Origin: Verrucomicrobiota bacterium | GTDB lineage: Bacteria; Verrucomicrobiota; Kiritimatiellia; JAHIZV01 | Direction: 5' to 3' | Length of the DNA: 45,135 nt | Assembly: GCA_018814445.1 (NCBI GenBank) | Contig: JAHIZV010000082.1 | Location: forward strand, 1 to 45,135 | Part shown: positions 33,913 through 43,475 of the stretch, piece by piece | How positions within the stretch are numbered: position 1 is the first letter of the stretch | How the letters are laid out: every line of letters begins with the position of its first letter | Notes under the pieces: generated by a model | The model's input: the letters and a program-made list of their open reading frames with translations, nothing else | Databases searched by the model: none | Told to the model about the DNA's origin: nothing | Translations under genes and position numbers: made by a program

Positions 33913-33996
33913 ACATCGAACACCGAACATCGAACGCTGAACATCGAATCCCGTTCCAACTTCGATGTTGGATGTTTAATGTTCGATGTTCGATGT
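33912..33996. repeat. AACATCG foldback element, copy 3
   Basis: The first heptad shares its first base with the last base of the lysS stop. Left: aacatcg, aacaccg, aacatcg, aacgctg, aacatcg, aatcccg (33912-33953). Right arm 33961-33996 is complementary (gatgttgg, gatgttta, cgatgtt). It ends 10 nt before the lolC/E start. Confidence 0.8.
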
Positions 33997-34006
33997 CTTC
34001 TGCGTG

Positions 34007-35233
34007 ATGCATCTGCCATTTTCACTATTCCTGTCGCTGAAGTACCTGAAGCCCAAGCGGACGCTTCTCTCCATTGCTTCCGTCATGTCGGTCATCGGAG
34101 TGATGCTCGGCGTCGCGGTGATGGTTATTGTGATCTCCGTGATGACCGGGTTCGACGACATGTGGCGCGACAAGATTCTGAGCTTCAATGCGCATCTCGT
34201 CGTTCGACAGTTCGGCGCGATCGATGACCCTGAAAACATCGTTGGACGAGTCGAACGCCTGGAGGGGGTCACCGGGGCCGCGCCGCTGATTCAAGGGCTT
34301 GTCTTCGTTCAGCGAGAGGGGCAGGTCTATACACCGATTGCGCGCGGCGTTCTTCCGGAGCAGGAGACGAAAGTCAGCAGAATCCCGGAGAACATCGTCG
34401 ACGGCACATATTACCTTGAAGACGACGAGATTATCATCGGGAGAGACCTCGCCTTCCAGATGGGCGTCAGCGTCGGTGACGAAGTGCTGGTGTATTCTCC
34501 GCAGAGCTTCGCGTCGGCGGACGAGTTCCATCTTCCCGAGGAATTGACCGTGTCGGGAATTTTCGAACTTGGCATGTGGGACTTCGATATGGGGTATGTC
34601 CTGACTTCCCTTGAAACGGCGCGTGAGCTCTACAACATGGAAGACGGTGTGCACGCCGTTCAGGTCATGACATCCGATCCTTATCATGCCGAGACAACAG
34701 CGCGCCTGATATCGTCAGAACTCGGATCCGAGTACATCGTGCAGACGTGGATGGAATTGAACCACCAGCTGTTCGCCGCTCTGCGTGTTGAAAAGAACCT
34801 TATGTTATTCATCCTGATCTTTATCGTGCTGGTCGCGGCATTCGGCATCGCCAGCACGTTGATTAACACGACGTATCAGAAGACGCGCGAAATAGGTCTG
34901 CTGAAGGCCATCGGATTCAGTTCCGGGAGCATCATGCGGGTGTTCTTCTGGCAGGGATGTATCGAAGGCGTGGCCGGTACCGCAGCCGGTATCGGACTCG
35001 GGCGGCTGGCTCTGCATTACCGCAACGACCTTCTTCAATTCCTGTCGAACCGGCTGAATCTGGATCTGCTCCCGAAGGAGCTTTATCACCTCAGCGAAAT
35101 CCCGGCGACGACGACGGGAACCGATATACTTCTGATATCAATTGTTGCCCTGATGATATGCATGCTGGCAGGGCTTCTGCCGGCGATGAGGGCGGCGCAT
35201 CTCGATCCTGTAAGGGCTTTGAGATATGAGTAA
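34007..35233 (+). CDS. lolC: Lipoprotein-releasing ABC transporter permease (LolC/LolE type)
   Basis: Predicted 408 aa. Inner-membrane subunit that extracts outer-membrane lipoproteins. TM1 near residues 25-47 (SVMSVIGVMLGVAVMVIVISVMTGF, the family signature), a periplasmic MacB-like domain (about 48-270), then three TMs near the C-terminus including LFILIFIVLVAAFGIASTLI and the coupling EIGLLKAIGFSSGSIM. Ends PVRALRYE, as usual. Only one permease is present, suggesting a homodimeric LolF-like system rather than LolC plus LolE. ATG 34007 is chosen (GTG 34004 abuts it); earlier starts lie in repeat DNA. It overlaps lolD by 8 bp. Confidence 0.88.
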   Translation: MHLPFSLFLSLKYLKPKRTLLSIASVMSVIGVMLGVAVMVIVISVMTGFDDMWRDKILSFNAHLVVRQFGAIDDPENIVGRVERLEGVTGAAPLIQGLVFVQREGQVYTPIARGVLPEQETKVSRIPENIVDGTYYLEDDEIIIGRDLAFQMGVSVGDEVLVYSPQSFASADEFHLPEELTVSGIFELGMWDFDMGYVLTSLETARELYNMEDGVHAVQVMTSDPYHAETTARLISSELGSEYIVQTWMELNHQLFAALRVEKNLMLFILIFIVLVAAFGIASTLINTTYQKTREIGLLKAIGFSSGSIMRVFFWQGCIEGVAGTAAGIGLGRLALHYRNDLLQFLSNRLNLDLLPKELYHLSEIPATTTGTDILLISIVALMICMLAGLLPAMRAAHLDPVRALRYE

Positions 35234-35924
35234 CCGGACTTCAGAGGTCGTCCTCGCGACGGAGGAGGTCGAACGGGTCTACCGGATTGATCATCAGGCG
35301 ATACACGCGCTGAGCCGTGTCACGCTGGAAGTGCGGGACGGAGAGAAGCTTTGCATTATGGGAGAGAGCGGGGCGGGGAAGAGCACGCTTCTGCATCTGC
35401 TTGGAGGACTGGATCGTCCATCGAGCGGCAGAGTGCTCCTGAATGGACAGAATCTCTACGAACTGCCGGCATCGAAGCGGGCCTCGATCAGGGCAAACGA
35501 TATCGGGTTCGTGTTTCAGTCCTACCATCTGCTTCCCGAACTCGATGTGCTGGAGAATGTACTGCTGCCGGCTATGAGTTGTCGCGGGTTCCTGGCCAGG
35601 CGCGATATGCTCCGTGGAAGGGCGCTTGAACTGCTTGAAAGGGTTGGCCTGAGCGAGAGGACTCTGCACCTGCCTTCGGAACTCTCCGGGGGTGAGCAGC
35701 AGAGGGCTGCGCTGGCGCGGGCCTTGATGAATGACCCGAGTATCGTGCTTGCCGACGAGCCTACGGGCAATCTTGACTCGCGAACCGGGAAGCATGTGCT
35801 GGACTATCTTTTTCGTCTTGTGAATGAACAGTCGCGCACGCTTCTGATTGTCACGCACAACGAGAGAATTGCGGAAATGTGTGACCGCACACTGGTCTTA
35901 AAGGACGGCACTCTGCTAGAGTAG
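35226..35924 (+). CDS. lolD: Lipoprotein-releasing system ATPase
   Basis: Predicted 232 aa ABC ATPase powering the adjacent permease. Walker A GESGAGKST (about 44-52), Q-loop FVFQSYHLLPELDVLENV, signature LSGGEQQRAALARAL, Walker B IVLADEPTGNLD, and the H-loop histidine in VTHNERIA. The N-terminus (EEVERVYRIDHQAIHALSRV) matches the LolD/MacB group. It starts within the last codons of the permease gene, so the two are translationally coupled. Confidence 0.92.
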   Translation: MSNRTSEVVLATEEVERVYRIDHQAIHALSRVTLEVRDGEKLCIMGESGAGKSTLLHLLGGLDRPSSGRVLLNGQNLYELPASKRASIRANDIGFVFQSYHLLPELDVLENVLLPAMSCRGFLARRDMLRGRALELLERVGLSERTLHLPSELSGGEQQRAALARALMNDPSIVLADEPTGNLDSRTGKHVLDYLFRLVNEQSRTLLIVTHNERIAEMCDRTLVLKDGTLLE

Positions 35925-35957
35925 CCGGGATTTCACGGATACTTTGATCCTCCCGGC
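35924..35957 (+). terminator. Weak hairpin between lolD and ilvE
   Basis: gccggga (35924-35930) and tcccggc (35951-35957) are perfectly complementary around a 20-nt loop. There is no T-run, so termination would be inefficient at best. Confidence 0.25.
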
Positions 35958-35981
35958 AGGGGAGACCATTCGGAGAAGAAG

Positions 35982-36851
35982 ATGAAGATTTACATAAACG
36001 GAAGTCTGAAAGACGAGAAGAACGCGAAGATATCGGTTTTCGATCATGGACTGCTGTATGGGGACGGCGTTTTCGAAGGCATCAGGGCTTACAACGGCAG
36101 GGTCTTCCTGCTCGATGAGCATGTCGCGCGCCTGTACAGTTCAGCCAAGGCAATCGCCATGACGATTCCGATGTCGCCCGCAGATATGGCGAAAGCGGTT
36201 GTCAGCACCTGCAAGGCCAACCGGATCAAGAACGGATACGTTCGCCTCGTCGTCACGCGCGGTGTGGGCACGCTGGGGCTGAACCCGTATCTCTGCAAGA
36301 AGCCGCAGGTCATTATCATCGCGGCTGGTATCCAGCTTTATCCTGAGGATCTATATCGCAAGGGCCTGAAGATCGTGACGGTCGGGACGATCAGAAATCA
36401 TCCCGAGGCGATCAATCCCAGGATCAAAAGTCTGAACTATCTGAACAACGTGCTGGCCAAGATTGAGGCGCTCAACGCGGGAGTGATGGAATGCATCATG
36501 TTGAACCCGCAGGGCTATGTCGCCGAGGCATCGGGCGACAATATCTTCGTTGTCCGCGGCAATCAGTTGCTGACGCCGCCCTGCTGGTGCGGTGCGCTTG
36601 AAGGCATCACTCGCGCCATGGTTATGAAACTGGCTGCCGAAGCCGGCTATGAGGTCAGAGAAGAAGTCATGTCCCGGTATGACCTGTACACGTCAGACGA
36701 AGTCTTTTTGACTGGAACCGCCGCCGAGATCATCGGTGTCACGGAAATCGACCGGAGACCGATCGGTAAAGGAAAGCCCGGCAAAGTGACCCGCAAACTG
36801 GCTAAGGCCTTCAGTGAGTATGCGAACAGTAATGGAGCCGAGATAGGATAG
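35982..36851 (+). CDS. ilvE: Branched-chain amino acid aminotransferase
   Basis: Predicted 289 aa, fold-type IV PLP enzyme transferring amino groups to the keto acids of Ile, Leu and Val. Motifs: VFDHGLLYGDGVFEGIRAYNG (N-terminal), PLP lysine at about 149 in NPRIKSLNYLNNVLAKIEA, EASGDNIFVVRGNQLLTPP, and FLTGTAAEIIGVTEIDRRPIG. GGAGAAGAAG immediately upstream is the likely ribosome-binding site. D-amino-acid aminotransferase shares this fold, but KSLNYLNNVLAK favours IlvE. Confidence 0.9.
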   Translation: MKIYINGSLKDEKNAKISVFDHGLLYGDGVFEGIRAYNGRVFLLDEHVARLYSSAKAIAMTIPMSPADMAKAVVSTCKANRIKNGYVRLVVTRGVGTLGLNPYLCKKPQVIIIAAGIQLYPEDLYRKGLKIVTVGTIRNHPEAINPRIKSLNYLNNVLAKIEALNAGVMECIMLNPQGYVAEASGDNIFVVRGNQLLTPPCWCGALEGITRAMVMKLAAEAGYEVREEVMSRYDLYTSDEVFLTGTAAEIIGVTEIDRRPIGKGKPGKVTRKLAKAFSEYANSNGAEIG

Positions 36852-36888
36852 TGATAGAGTCTGTGTGTGCGGAGGCATGGAAGTGAGC

Positions 36889-37054
36889 GAACATCGAACA
36901 CCCCGCTTCGCTCTGCGAGCTACGCAGGGCAAGCCGAACATCGAACACCCCGCTTCGCTCTGCGAGCTACGCAGGGCAAGCCGAACATCGAGTTCGGAGG
37001 TCGTCGATGTGTTCTATATCGTCCATCAACCATCAGCCATCAACCATTTCCCAT
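36889..37054. repeat. 47-bp tandem repeat with nested hairpin, then ATGGTTG heptamers
   Basis: Two identical 47-bp units (36889-36935 and 36936-36982) and the start of a third each contain gaacatcgaacacc followed by an imperfect hairpin (gcttcgctctgc / gcagggcaagc). They therefore combine an AACATCG heptamer stub with an inserted palindrome, later duplicated. Inverted ATGGTTG heptads (caaccat, cagccat, caaccat, ttcccat) occupy 37027-37054. Nothing else was found in the 222 bp before mcsA. Confidence 0.75.
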
Positions 37055-37073
37055 GGGGCAGGGGGCGGTTCTG

Positions 37074-37610
37074 ATGCTTTGCGAGAAATGTCAGGATAAG
37101 GAAGCGACGGTTCACCTCACGCAAGTTGTTGAAGGCGCCGTCAAGAAGATCCACCTCTGCGAGGAGTGTGCCGCCGAAAGCGGATTCGACGTGCACGGAC
37201 CGATGTCTATAACGGACATACTTCTCGGCATGGGGGGAGAGTCTGCGGCTTCCAGGCCTACTCCCGTAGACAGATCCTGTCCCCGCTGTCACATGAGGCA
37301 GGCGGACTTCAAGAAAACAGGCCGTCTCGGATGTCCGACATGCTACGAAACGTTCGAGGATGAACTGGCTCCGCTGATCAAGGCGATGCACCGTCACGAG
37401 CAACACATGGGCAAGGTGCCTTCGCGCGAAAGTGTGCGTGTCAGAATGTCCACGGAAATTGCCGCGCTTCAGAAATCTCTCGAGAGAGCGGTGGCCCAGG
37501 AACACTATGAAGAGGCCGCTGAAATTCGAGATCGCATCCGGACATGCCGGCAGAAGATGGTGTCCGAAGAGAAGAAAGCGGAAGCAGAAAAGGACAGCCA
37601 TGCGGATTGA
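37074..37610 (+). CDS. mcsA: McsA-like zinc-finger protein, activator of McsB
   Basis: Predicted 178 aa. Two pairs of CxxC zinc knuckles: CEKCQDKEATVHLTQ with HLCEECA (residues 3-31) and CPRCHMRQADFKKTGRLGCPTCYETF (about 66-91). The C-terminus holds a UVR motif, LQKSLERAVAQEHYEEAAEIRDRIR. In Bacillus, McsA binds and activates the arginine kinase McsB. ATG 37074 is chosen because it gives the family N-terminus MLCEKCQ; longer frames are translated repeat DNA. It overlaps mcsB by 11 bp. Confidence 0.88.
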   Translation: MLCEKCQDKEATVHLTQVVEGAVKKIHLCEECAAESGFDVHGPMSITDILLGMGGESAASRPTPVDRSCPRCHMRQADFKKTGRLGCPTCYETFEDELAPLIKAMHRHEQHMGKVPSRESVRVRMSTEIAALQKSLERAVAQEHYEEAAEIRDRIRTCRQKMVSEEKKAEAEKDSHAD

Positions 37611-38679
37611 GGATCTATTTGAACGCACAGGCGAATGGCTGCGGGATGCCGAGGACACCGGCATTGTCATAAGCAGTCGCGTGCGGCTGGCGCGGAACCT
37701 CCGCGATGTCGCCTTTCCCGGGTGGGCGGGGGAGGAAGAATGCGAGAGGGTGTTCATTCATCTGCGAGATATCCTGAAGGGCTTGAAAGAGCTCAATGAC
37801 CCGCTCTCCGTGCACATGGCCGACATTACCATGCTGGACAAGGAGGTGCTGTTCGAGAGGCATCTGATCAGCCGTGAGCACGCCGACAGGGGGAGGGGAA
37901 GCGGGCTGATCGTTCGGGAAGATGAGGTGGTGGCTGTCATGGTTAACGAGGAAGACCACCTTCGCCTGCAGGCTCTTTACCCGGGCCTTGCCCTCGATCA
38001 GGCCTGGCAGGTCGCCAACGCGGTAGATTCTGCCCTTGAGAAAGAGGTCAGCTATGCATTCTCCACGCGATGGGGCTATCTGACGGCATGTCCCAGCAAC
38101 GTGGGATCCGGCATGCGGGCCAGCGTCATGCTTCACCTTCCGGGATTGGTTCTGATGGACGAGATGGGGCCTATCGTTAAGGGCATGGGAAAAATCGGTC
38201 TGGCTGTGCGAGGCCTCTGGGGCGAGGGAACCGAGGCCGTGGGCAATATGTTCCAGGTTTCCAATCAGATCACATTGGGCGACCGCGAAGAGGATATTAT
38301 CGCCACACTTAACAGAATTGTGGCGGAAGTTGTTGACCACGAACGTAATGCGCGGCTTCGCCTTATGGAGAAGAAGGAGAGTATCGTGCGGGATCACGTC
38401 GGCCGCGCCTACGGCATTCTCTCTAACGCTCACGTTCTGACGTCAAAGGAGTCGCTCGATTTACTCTCAAGTTTGCGTTTGGGAATCGATTTGGGTATAT
38501 TGGATGATGTCGATCGTTCGACAGTGGCGAAACTGCTGACGCAGGTTCAGCCCGGGCATTTGCAGAAACTGGTAGGAAAAGAGCTGAAACCCGCGCAGAG
38601 GGATGATGCGCGGGCTGATCTTGTAAGGTCCAGTCTGCTGAAAACGACTAGAATAAGTAGAAACGACGAGCAAACATGA
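37600..38679 (+). CDS. mcsB: Protein-arginine kinase McsB
   Basis: Predicted 359 aa, ATP:guanido phosphotransferase family. Phosphorylates arginine residues on proteins, marking them for ClpC-ClpP. Motifs: ISSRVRLARNLRD (about 24-36), VMVNEEDHLRLQ (114-124), TACPSNVGSGMRASV (162-176, with the family cysteine at 164), and GLWGEGTEAVGNMFQVSNQ. The C-terminal phosphoarginine-binding region is present by length. It overlaps mcsA by 11 bp and clpC by 4 bp. No ctsR repressor gene precedes the cluster, unlike Firmicutes. Confidence 0.92.
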   Translation: MRIEDLFERTGEWLRDAEDTGIVISSRVRLARNLRDVAFPGWAGEEECERVFIHLRDILKGLKELNDPLSVHMADITMLDKEVLFERHLISREHADRGRGSGLIVREDEVVAVMVNEEDHLRLQALYPGLALDQAWQVANAVDSALEKEVSYAFSTRWGYLTACPSNVGSGMRASVMLHLPGLVLMDEMGPIVKGMGKIGLAVRGLWGEGTEAVGNMFQVSNQITLGDREEDIIATLNRIVAEVVDHERNARLRLMEKKESIVRDHVGRAYGILSNAHVLTSKESLDLLSSLRLGIDLGILDDVDRSTVAKLLTQVQPGHLQKLVGKELKPAQRDDARADLVRSSLLKTTRISRNDEQT

Positions 38680-41135
38680 ATAATTTTACGCCACGCGCTC
38701 AGCAGGTCCTGCACCTGGCTCGCAAAGAAGCCGACCGCTTCAACCACGGTTATGTGGGAACGGAGCACATCCTTCTCGGCCTTATCGGGCTGGGACAGGG
38801 CGTCGCGGTAAACGTGATGCAGAAGATGGGGATCGACCTTGAGACGATCAGGCTCGAAGTGGAAAAAGCCGTCGGCGTCGGACCCGAAACGAAGACGATG
38901 GGCAACGTGCCGTTTACCCCGCGCGTCAAGAAGGTTCTGGCTCTCGCGGGCAGTGAGGCCAGATCTCTGCATCATTCCTATGTCGGAACCGAGCACATTC
39001 TCCTCGGCCTGCTTCGCGAAGGAGAGGGTGTGGCCGCGCGTGTTTTGCAGAACCTGGGCGTTGATCTCGAACAGACTCGTGTCGAGATTATGAAAGAGCT
39101 CGATCCAAATTATGAACCGACATCCGATATGGGGGACGCCGGGGAGGAAGGACCCGGAGGCGTTCCGCGCGACTCGAAGACCCCCGCTCTGCATACGTTC
39201 GGCCGTGACCTGACAGAGCTGGCCGCCAAAGACGAACTTGATCCGGTGATCGGCCGTGAGAGCGAGATTGAACGCGTCATCCAGATTCTATGCCGGCGCA
39301 CAAAGAACAATCCGGTTCTTCTCGGCGAAGCGGGCGTCGGTAAGACGGCGATTGTCGAGGGTCTCGCACAGGCCGTCTGTTCCGGTGACGTTCCGGAACT
39401 TCTGCGGGATAAGACCGTTGTCACGCTCGACCTCGCGCTGATGGTCGCCGGCACGAAATACCGCGGACAGTTCGAGGAACGCATCAAAGCGGTGATGGAT
39501 GAGATCAAGCGGTCCGGAAATATCATTCTTTTCATCGACGAACTGCACACGATCGTTGGCGCGGGATCGGCAGAGGGCGCGATGGACGCGTCCAATATCA
39601 TCAAGCCGGCACTTTCGCGCGGTGAACTGCAGTGCATCGGCGCGACAACGATGAACGAATACCGCAAGTTCATCGAAAAAGACTCGGCGCTGGAGAGGCG
39701 CTTCCAGTCCGTCATGGTGCGGGAGCCTACCGTTCTTGAGACCATTGATATCCTCAAGGGCCTTCGCCCGAGATATGAGGAGCATCATCACGCGCGGATT
39801 TCCGACGACGCTCTGAAGGCTTCGGCAGAGCTTTCCTCGAGGTATTTGACCGATCGTTTTCTCCCGGATAAGGCCATTGACGTGATGGACGAGGCGGGCG
39901 CTCGCGCCCGGATATCGGCTATGACCCGTCCGCCTGACGTCAAAGAGCAGGAGAAGAAAATCGAGGAGATCAAGGAGCGGAAGGAAGCTGCCATCCACGA
40001 CCAGAAGTTTGAAGAAGCCGCGTCTTTCCGGGACGAAGAGCGGGCAGCCCGCGAAGCTATGGAGATGATCCTGGAAGAGTGGCGCAAAGCCCGGGACGAG
40101 ACGGTGGTCAGTGTGGAGGAAGAGGACATCATGCACATCGTGTCCAAGTGGACGGGTGTTCCTCTGACGAAGATGGAGGCTACCGAGACTGCTCGTCTCC
40201 TGCAGATGGAAAAGGAGATCGAGAAAACGGTCGTGGGCCAGGATCAGGGCGTGGAAGCTATTTCGAAGGCGTTGCGGCGTTCGCGCGCCAACCTCAAGGA
40301 CCCCCGCCGCCCGATCGGCTCGTTCATCTTTCTGGGTCCTACGGGCGTGGGTAAGACTCTTCTCGCGAAAGCTCTGACGGAGTTCATGTTCGATGATCCT
40401 GACGCGCTGATTCAAATTGATATGTCGGAATACATGGAGAAGTTCTCCTCGTCACGCCTGGTGGGTTCGCCCCCCGGCTATGTCGGCCATGAGGAGGGTG
40501 GGCAGTTGACCGAGCGAGTGCGGCGCCGACCGTATTGCGTTGTCCTTTTTGATGAGATCGAGAAGGCTCATCCGGATGTGATGCACCTTCTTCTCCAGAT
40601 TCTTGAGGAAGGTAAACTCACTGACAGCCTGGGCCGGACCGTAGACTTCAGGAATACCGTGGTGATCCTGACCTCTAATCTTGGAGCCGACTTCATCCGC
40701 AAGGGCGGATCGCTTGGCTTCGGTGAGAAGACCGAGGATGCCGATTATGAAACACTGAAGGCGCGGATGCTTGATGAAGCGAAGAAAGTCTTCAAGCCGG
40801 AACTGTTGAATCGAATCGACGATGTGATCGTTTTCCGTCAGCTCAACAAGGGTGACGTGAAGAAGATTCTTGATATCGAGCTTATCAAAGTCCGTAAGCG
40901 GCTCGAGGCGAAGAATATAGAGTTGCATCTGAGTGATTCAGCGGAGGAGTTCCTGATCGGCAACGGCTACGATCCCGCGTTTGGAGCGCGTCCTCTGCGT
41001 CGCGCCATCGAGAGACACCTGGAAGACCCCCTGGCGGAGGAAATCCTCAGGGGCAATATCACGCCTTCAGAACGCGTCGAAGTCACGGCCGAGGGCGACC
41101 ACCTCAAGTTTGAACAGCTTGCCGGCGCTAGTTAG
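38676..41135 (+). CDS. clpC: ATP-dependent unfoldase ClpC
   Basis: Predicted 819 aa, HSP100 family. Two Clp N repeats (about 3-70 and 80-145: [11 protein letters not shown] occurs twice). AAA-1: Walker A GEAGVGKT (217-224), Walker [10 protein letters not shown]. The middle domain has a UVR motif, [31 protein letters not shown]-2: GPTGVGKT with [15 protein letters not shown]. Presence of the UVR/M-domain and the mcsAB partners favours ClpC over ClpA. The clpP gene is not in the window. It unfolds arginine-phosphorylated or aggregated proteins for degradation. No clear terminator; 41136-41276 contains T-rich stretches only. Confidence 0.94.
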   Translation: MNNFTPRAQQVLHLARKEADRFNHGYVGTEHILLGLIGLGQGVAVNVMQKMGIDLETIRLEVEKAVGVGPETKTMGNVPFTPRVKKVLALAGSEARSLHHSYVGTEHILLGLLREGEGVAARVLQNLGVDLEQTRVEIMKELDPNYEPTSDMGDAGEEGPGGVPRDSKTPALHTFGRDLTELAAKDELDPVIGRESEIERVIQILCRRTKNNPVLLGEAGVGKTAIVEGLAQAVCSGDVPELLRDKTVVTLDLALMVAGTKYRGQFEERIKAVMDEIKRSGNIILFIDELHTIVGAGSAEGAMDASNIIKPALSRGELQCIGATTMNEYRKFIEKDSALERRFQSVMVREPTVLETIDILKGLRPRYEEHHHARISDDALKASAELSSRYLTDRFLPDKAIDVMDEAGARARISAMTRPPDVKEQEKKIEEIKERKEAAIHDQKFEEAASFRDEERAAREAMEMILEEWRKARDETVVSVEEEDIMHIVSKWTGVPLTKMEATETARLLQMEKEIEKTVVGQDQGVEAISKALRRSRANLKDPRRPIGSFIFLGPTGVGKTLLAKALTEFMFDDPDALIQIDMSEYMEKFSSSRLVGSPPGYVGHEEGGQLTERVRRRPYCVVLFDEIEKAHPDVMHLLLQILEEGKLTDSLGRTVDFRNTVVILTSNLGADFIRKGGSLGFGEKTEDADYETLKARMLDEAKKVFKPELLNRIDDVIVFRQLNKGDVKKILDIELIKVRKRLEAKNIELHLSDSAEEFLIGNGYDPAFGARPLRRAIERHLEDPLAEEILRGNITPSERVEVTAEGDHLKFEQLAGAS

Positions 41136-41247
41136 TCCAAGGTCGCGTACAGGGCTCCACGTGCGGTTGGTCGCGGTTCTTTTCGCTTTTTTCCTCTTTT
41201 CTCTGGTATTTCTCCATTGGATGTCTAAACTGCCGTTGAATGATAGG

Positions 41248-41263
41248 TCTAAAACGATTTAGA
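41248..41263. promoter_or_regulatory. LacI-type operator-like palindrome upstream of GH31
   Basis: tctaaa-acga-tttaga is a 16-bp palindrome with central CG, ending just before the Shine-Dalgarno sequence GGAGGTGAT (41265-41273). A half-site tctaaa recurs at 41224-41229. The core TAAAACGATTTA resembles TAAAACGTTTCA at 923-934. A bound repressor here would block transcription into the gene. Confidence 0.45.
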
Positions 41264-41276
41264 TGGAGGTGATGAG

Positions 41277-43472
41277 ATGGCATTTAAGAAGATGAAGACA
41301 CCTGTAACGCTGGGCAACGCCCGCTTCACTGTTTATTCAGACGGCTGTGTGCGCATGGAGTACGCGCATTGGGAACGTTTCAGTCCCTATGCCTCCATCA
41401 TCGTCGGCAAGAAGCTTCCGAAGGCCGCTTCGGCTGAAGTGGAAATCGAGGGGCGCGAGGTGCGGATTCGTACGCCTAAGTTCGAACTTCACTACAAGGA
41501 AAACGGGGAGGAGTTCTCGGCGCAGAACCTGAACATCTCCCACGTCGATAAAGATAACAAAAAGAAAGTCTGGTCTCCCGGCAAGAAGGATGAGGGCAAT
41601 CTTGGCACGGTCACGCGCTCGCTCGACTTCTGGAAATGGTGCGGCGGCCCGGAGAAACATCCGGTCGAGGGTATTCTCAGCACGGACGGCGGTCACTTCC
41701 TGCAGGATCATGGGCGCGTCTACTGGAACACGAAGTACGATTGGCCGCAGTCTATGCAGGACCAGGTGGCATTTGACGGTTACTTCTTCGCGTACGGGCA
41801 AGACTTCAAGGGAGCTCTCAAGGATTTCATCACGGTCTTTGGACGCATTCCGATGGTTCCGCGCTGGACGTTCGGCTTCTGGTACTCGCGGTGGTACGAC
41901 TACACGGATAAAGAGTTCGTCGCGCTCGCGAAGCGATATGATAAGGAGAAGATCCCGATCGATGTAATGATTATCGATACTGACTGGCGCGACAACTGGG
42001 GCGGGTACGACTGGAGCAAGCGTACATTCCCGAATCCGGAAAAGGCGCTGAAGAACCTCCATGACCTCGGCCTGCAGACATCTCTGAACGATCACCCGGG
42101 TTACGACGCATACGAGTCGCTGCCCGGTAATGACAGCCATATCCCGGCGATCGCAAAGAAACTCGGTCCGCTGCCGCACGAGGGCAGGTGGGCGTGTGAC
42201 TGGTCGAATAAGAAGGCTCTGAAGGTGTGGTTTGACGAGTTACTTGGCCCGTTCTTTGACCAGGGCATGGACTTCTGGTGGATTGACGGCTGGATCAAAC
42301 GCTCGTTCCGCGGCGAAGACAGCCAGCTCTGGGCTAACTGGCACTACTTCGATGAATGTGAGAAACGCACCGGCAAACGCGGGATGATCCTGTCGCGCTG
42401 GGGCGGGGTGGGATCACATCGCTTCCCCGTGCAGTTCTCCGGCGACACGGCCTCAGAGTGGGACACGCTGCGTGAGCAGATTCAGTTCACCGCAAACTCG
42501 GGCAACCTTGGCGCGATCTACTGGTCGCACGATATCGGCGGTTTTTTCGGCAAGAAGATCGATGAGGAGTTGTTCATCCGGTGGAGCCAGTTCGGCGCGA
42601 TGAGCCCGGTCTTCCGCACACACAGTGATCACGGCAGCCGTGAACCGTGGGAGTACAGCGAGAAGGCTAAGGCGCTGTTCCGCAAGCAGACGCGGATCCG
42701 CTACGCGCTCGCACCATACTTCTACACACTGGCGCGCGAAGCGCACGATACAGGAATGCCGATCATCCGTCCTCTGTATCTCGAGTACAACGACAATGAC
42801 GGCGGGGCGTTCTACCGCAAGCACCAGTACACGATCGGGAGAGAATTGCTCGTGATTCCGGCAGACGGCGCTGCGGACAAGAAGACAGGAATGTACTCCA
42901 AGCGGATCTACATTCCGAACGGAAACTGGTCAGGCCTGGAGACGGACGAGACGTACTTTGGAATGATGGACCGCAGTATCGACATACCCCTTGAGATCAT
43001 TCCGACCTACGTGCGCAAAGGCGCCATCATCCCGTGTCAGGCTGTCGGCAAACGGATCGGCAAGGACGTGCCCGAGGAAATGCAATTCGACTACTATCCG
43101 GATGATCTGCACCCCTCGCATTTTGAACTCTACGAGGACGATGGGGATTCAAAGGACTATGAGAAGGGCAGATGTGCCGTCACGCATGTTGACGGTTCGC
43201 GCAGCGGAGACACGATCATGTTCAAAATCGCCGCGCCGAAGGGCTCATACAAGAATATGCCGAAGAAGCGTTCCTACGTCGTCAGAATGGCAATAGACCA
43301 CGACGAGAAAGTGGGGTCCGCGGAGGCTGAGGTCGGCAAGGGCGAATGGCAGAAGATCACATCCAAAACGACCGGCACTTGCCTGGCAGGAACAGTGAAG
43401 TCAAAACGCAAGTTCTGCGAAGTGTCTGTGGATAGTCCGAACCAGCCGGTTCAGATTCGGGTTAAGCTCTAA
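41277..43472 (+). CDS. Glycoside hydrolase family 31 alpha-glucosidase-like enzyme
   Basis: Predicted 731 aa, no signal peptide, so probably cytoplasmic. Exceptionally strong Shine-Dalgarno GGAGGTGAT, with 7 nt between GGAGG and the ATG. N-terminal beta-sandwich (about 1-190), then a TIM barrel. Nucleophile Asp337 in DFWWIDGW, acid/base Asp390 in QFSGDTASEWD, plus IYWSHDIGGFFG and PVFRTHSDHGSREPWEYSE. C-terminal beta domains contain PTYVRKGAIIP and FELYEDDGDSKDYE. GH31 includes alpha-glucosidases, alpha-xylosidases and sulfoquinovosidases; starch context upstream and a shared operator suggest alpha-glucosidase, but substrate is not proven. Confidence 0.88.
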   Translation: MAFKKMKTPVTLGNARFTVYSDGCVRMEYAHWERFSPYASIIVGKKLPKAASAEVEIEGREVRIRTPKFELHYKENGEEFSAQNLNISHVDKDNKKKVWSPGKKDEGNLGTVTRSLDFWKWCGGPEKHPVEGILSTDGGHFLQDHGRVYWNTKYDWPQSMQDQVAFDGYFFAYGQDFKGALKDFITVFGRIPMVPRWTFGFWYSRWYDYTDKEFVALAKRYDKEKIPIDVMIIDTDWRDNWGGYDWSKRTFPNPEKALKNLHDLGLQTSLNDHPGYDAYESLPGNDSHIPAIAKKLGPLPHEGRWACDWSNKKALKVWFDELLGPFFDQGMDFWWIDGWIKRSFRGEDSQLWANWHYFDECEKRTGKRGMILSRWGGVGSHRFPVQFSGDTASEWDTLREQIQFTANSGNLGAIYWSHDIGGFFGKKIDEELFIRWSQFGAMSPVFRTHSDHGSREPWEYSEKAKALFRKQTRIRYALAPYFYTLAREAHDTGMPIIRPLYLEYNDNDGGAFYRKHQYTIGRELLVIPADGAADKKTGMYSKRIYIPNGNWSGLETDETYFGMMDRSIDIPLEIIPTYVRKGAIIPCQAVGKRIGKDVPEEMQFDYYPDDLHPSHFELYEDDGDSKDYEKGRCAVTHVDGSRSGDTIMFKIAAPKGSYKNMPKKRSYVVRMAIDHDEKVGSAEAEVGKGEWQKITSKTTGTCLAGTVKSKRKFCEVSVDSPNQPVQIRVKL

Positions 43473-43475
43473 AGC

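Noticed and set aside
39288-40415. 375-aa minus-strand open frame
   Set aside because: Antisense shadow of clpC, whose AAA motifs are unmistakable.
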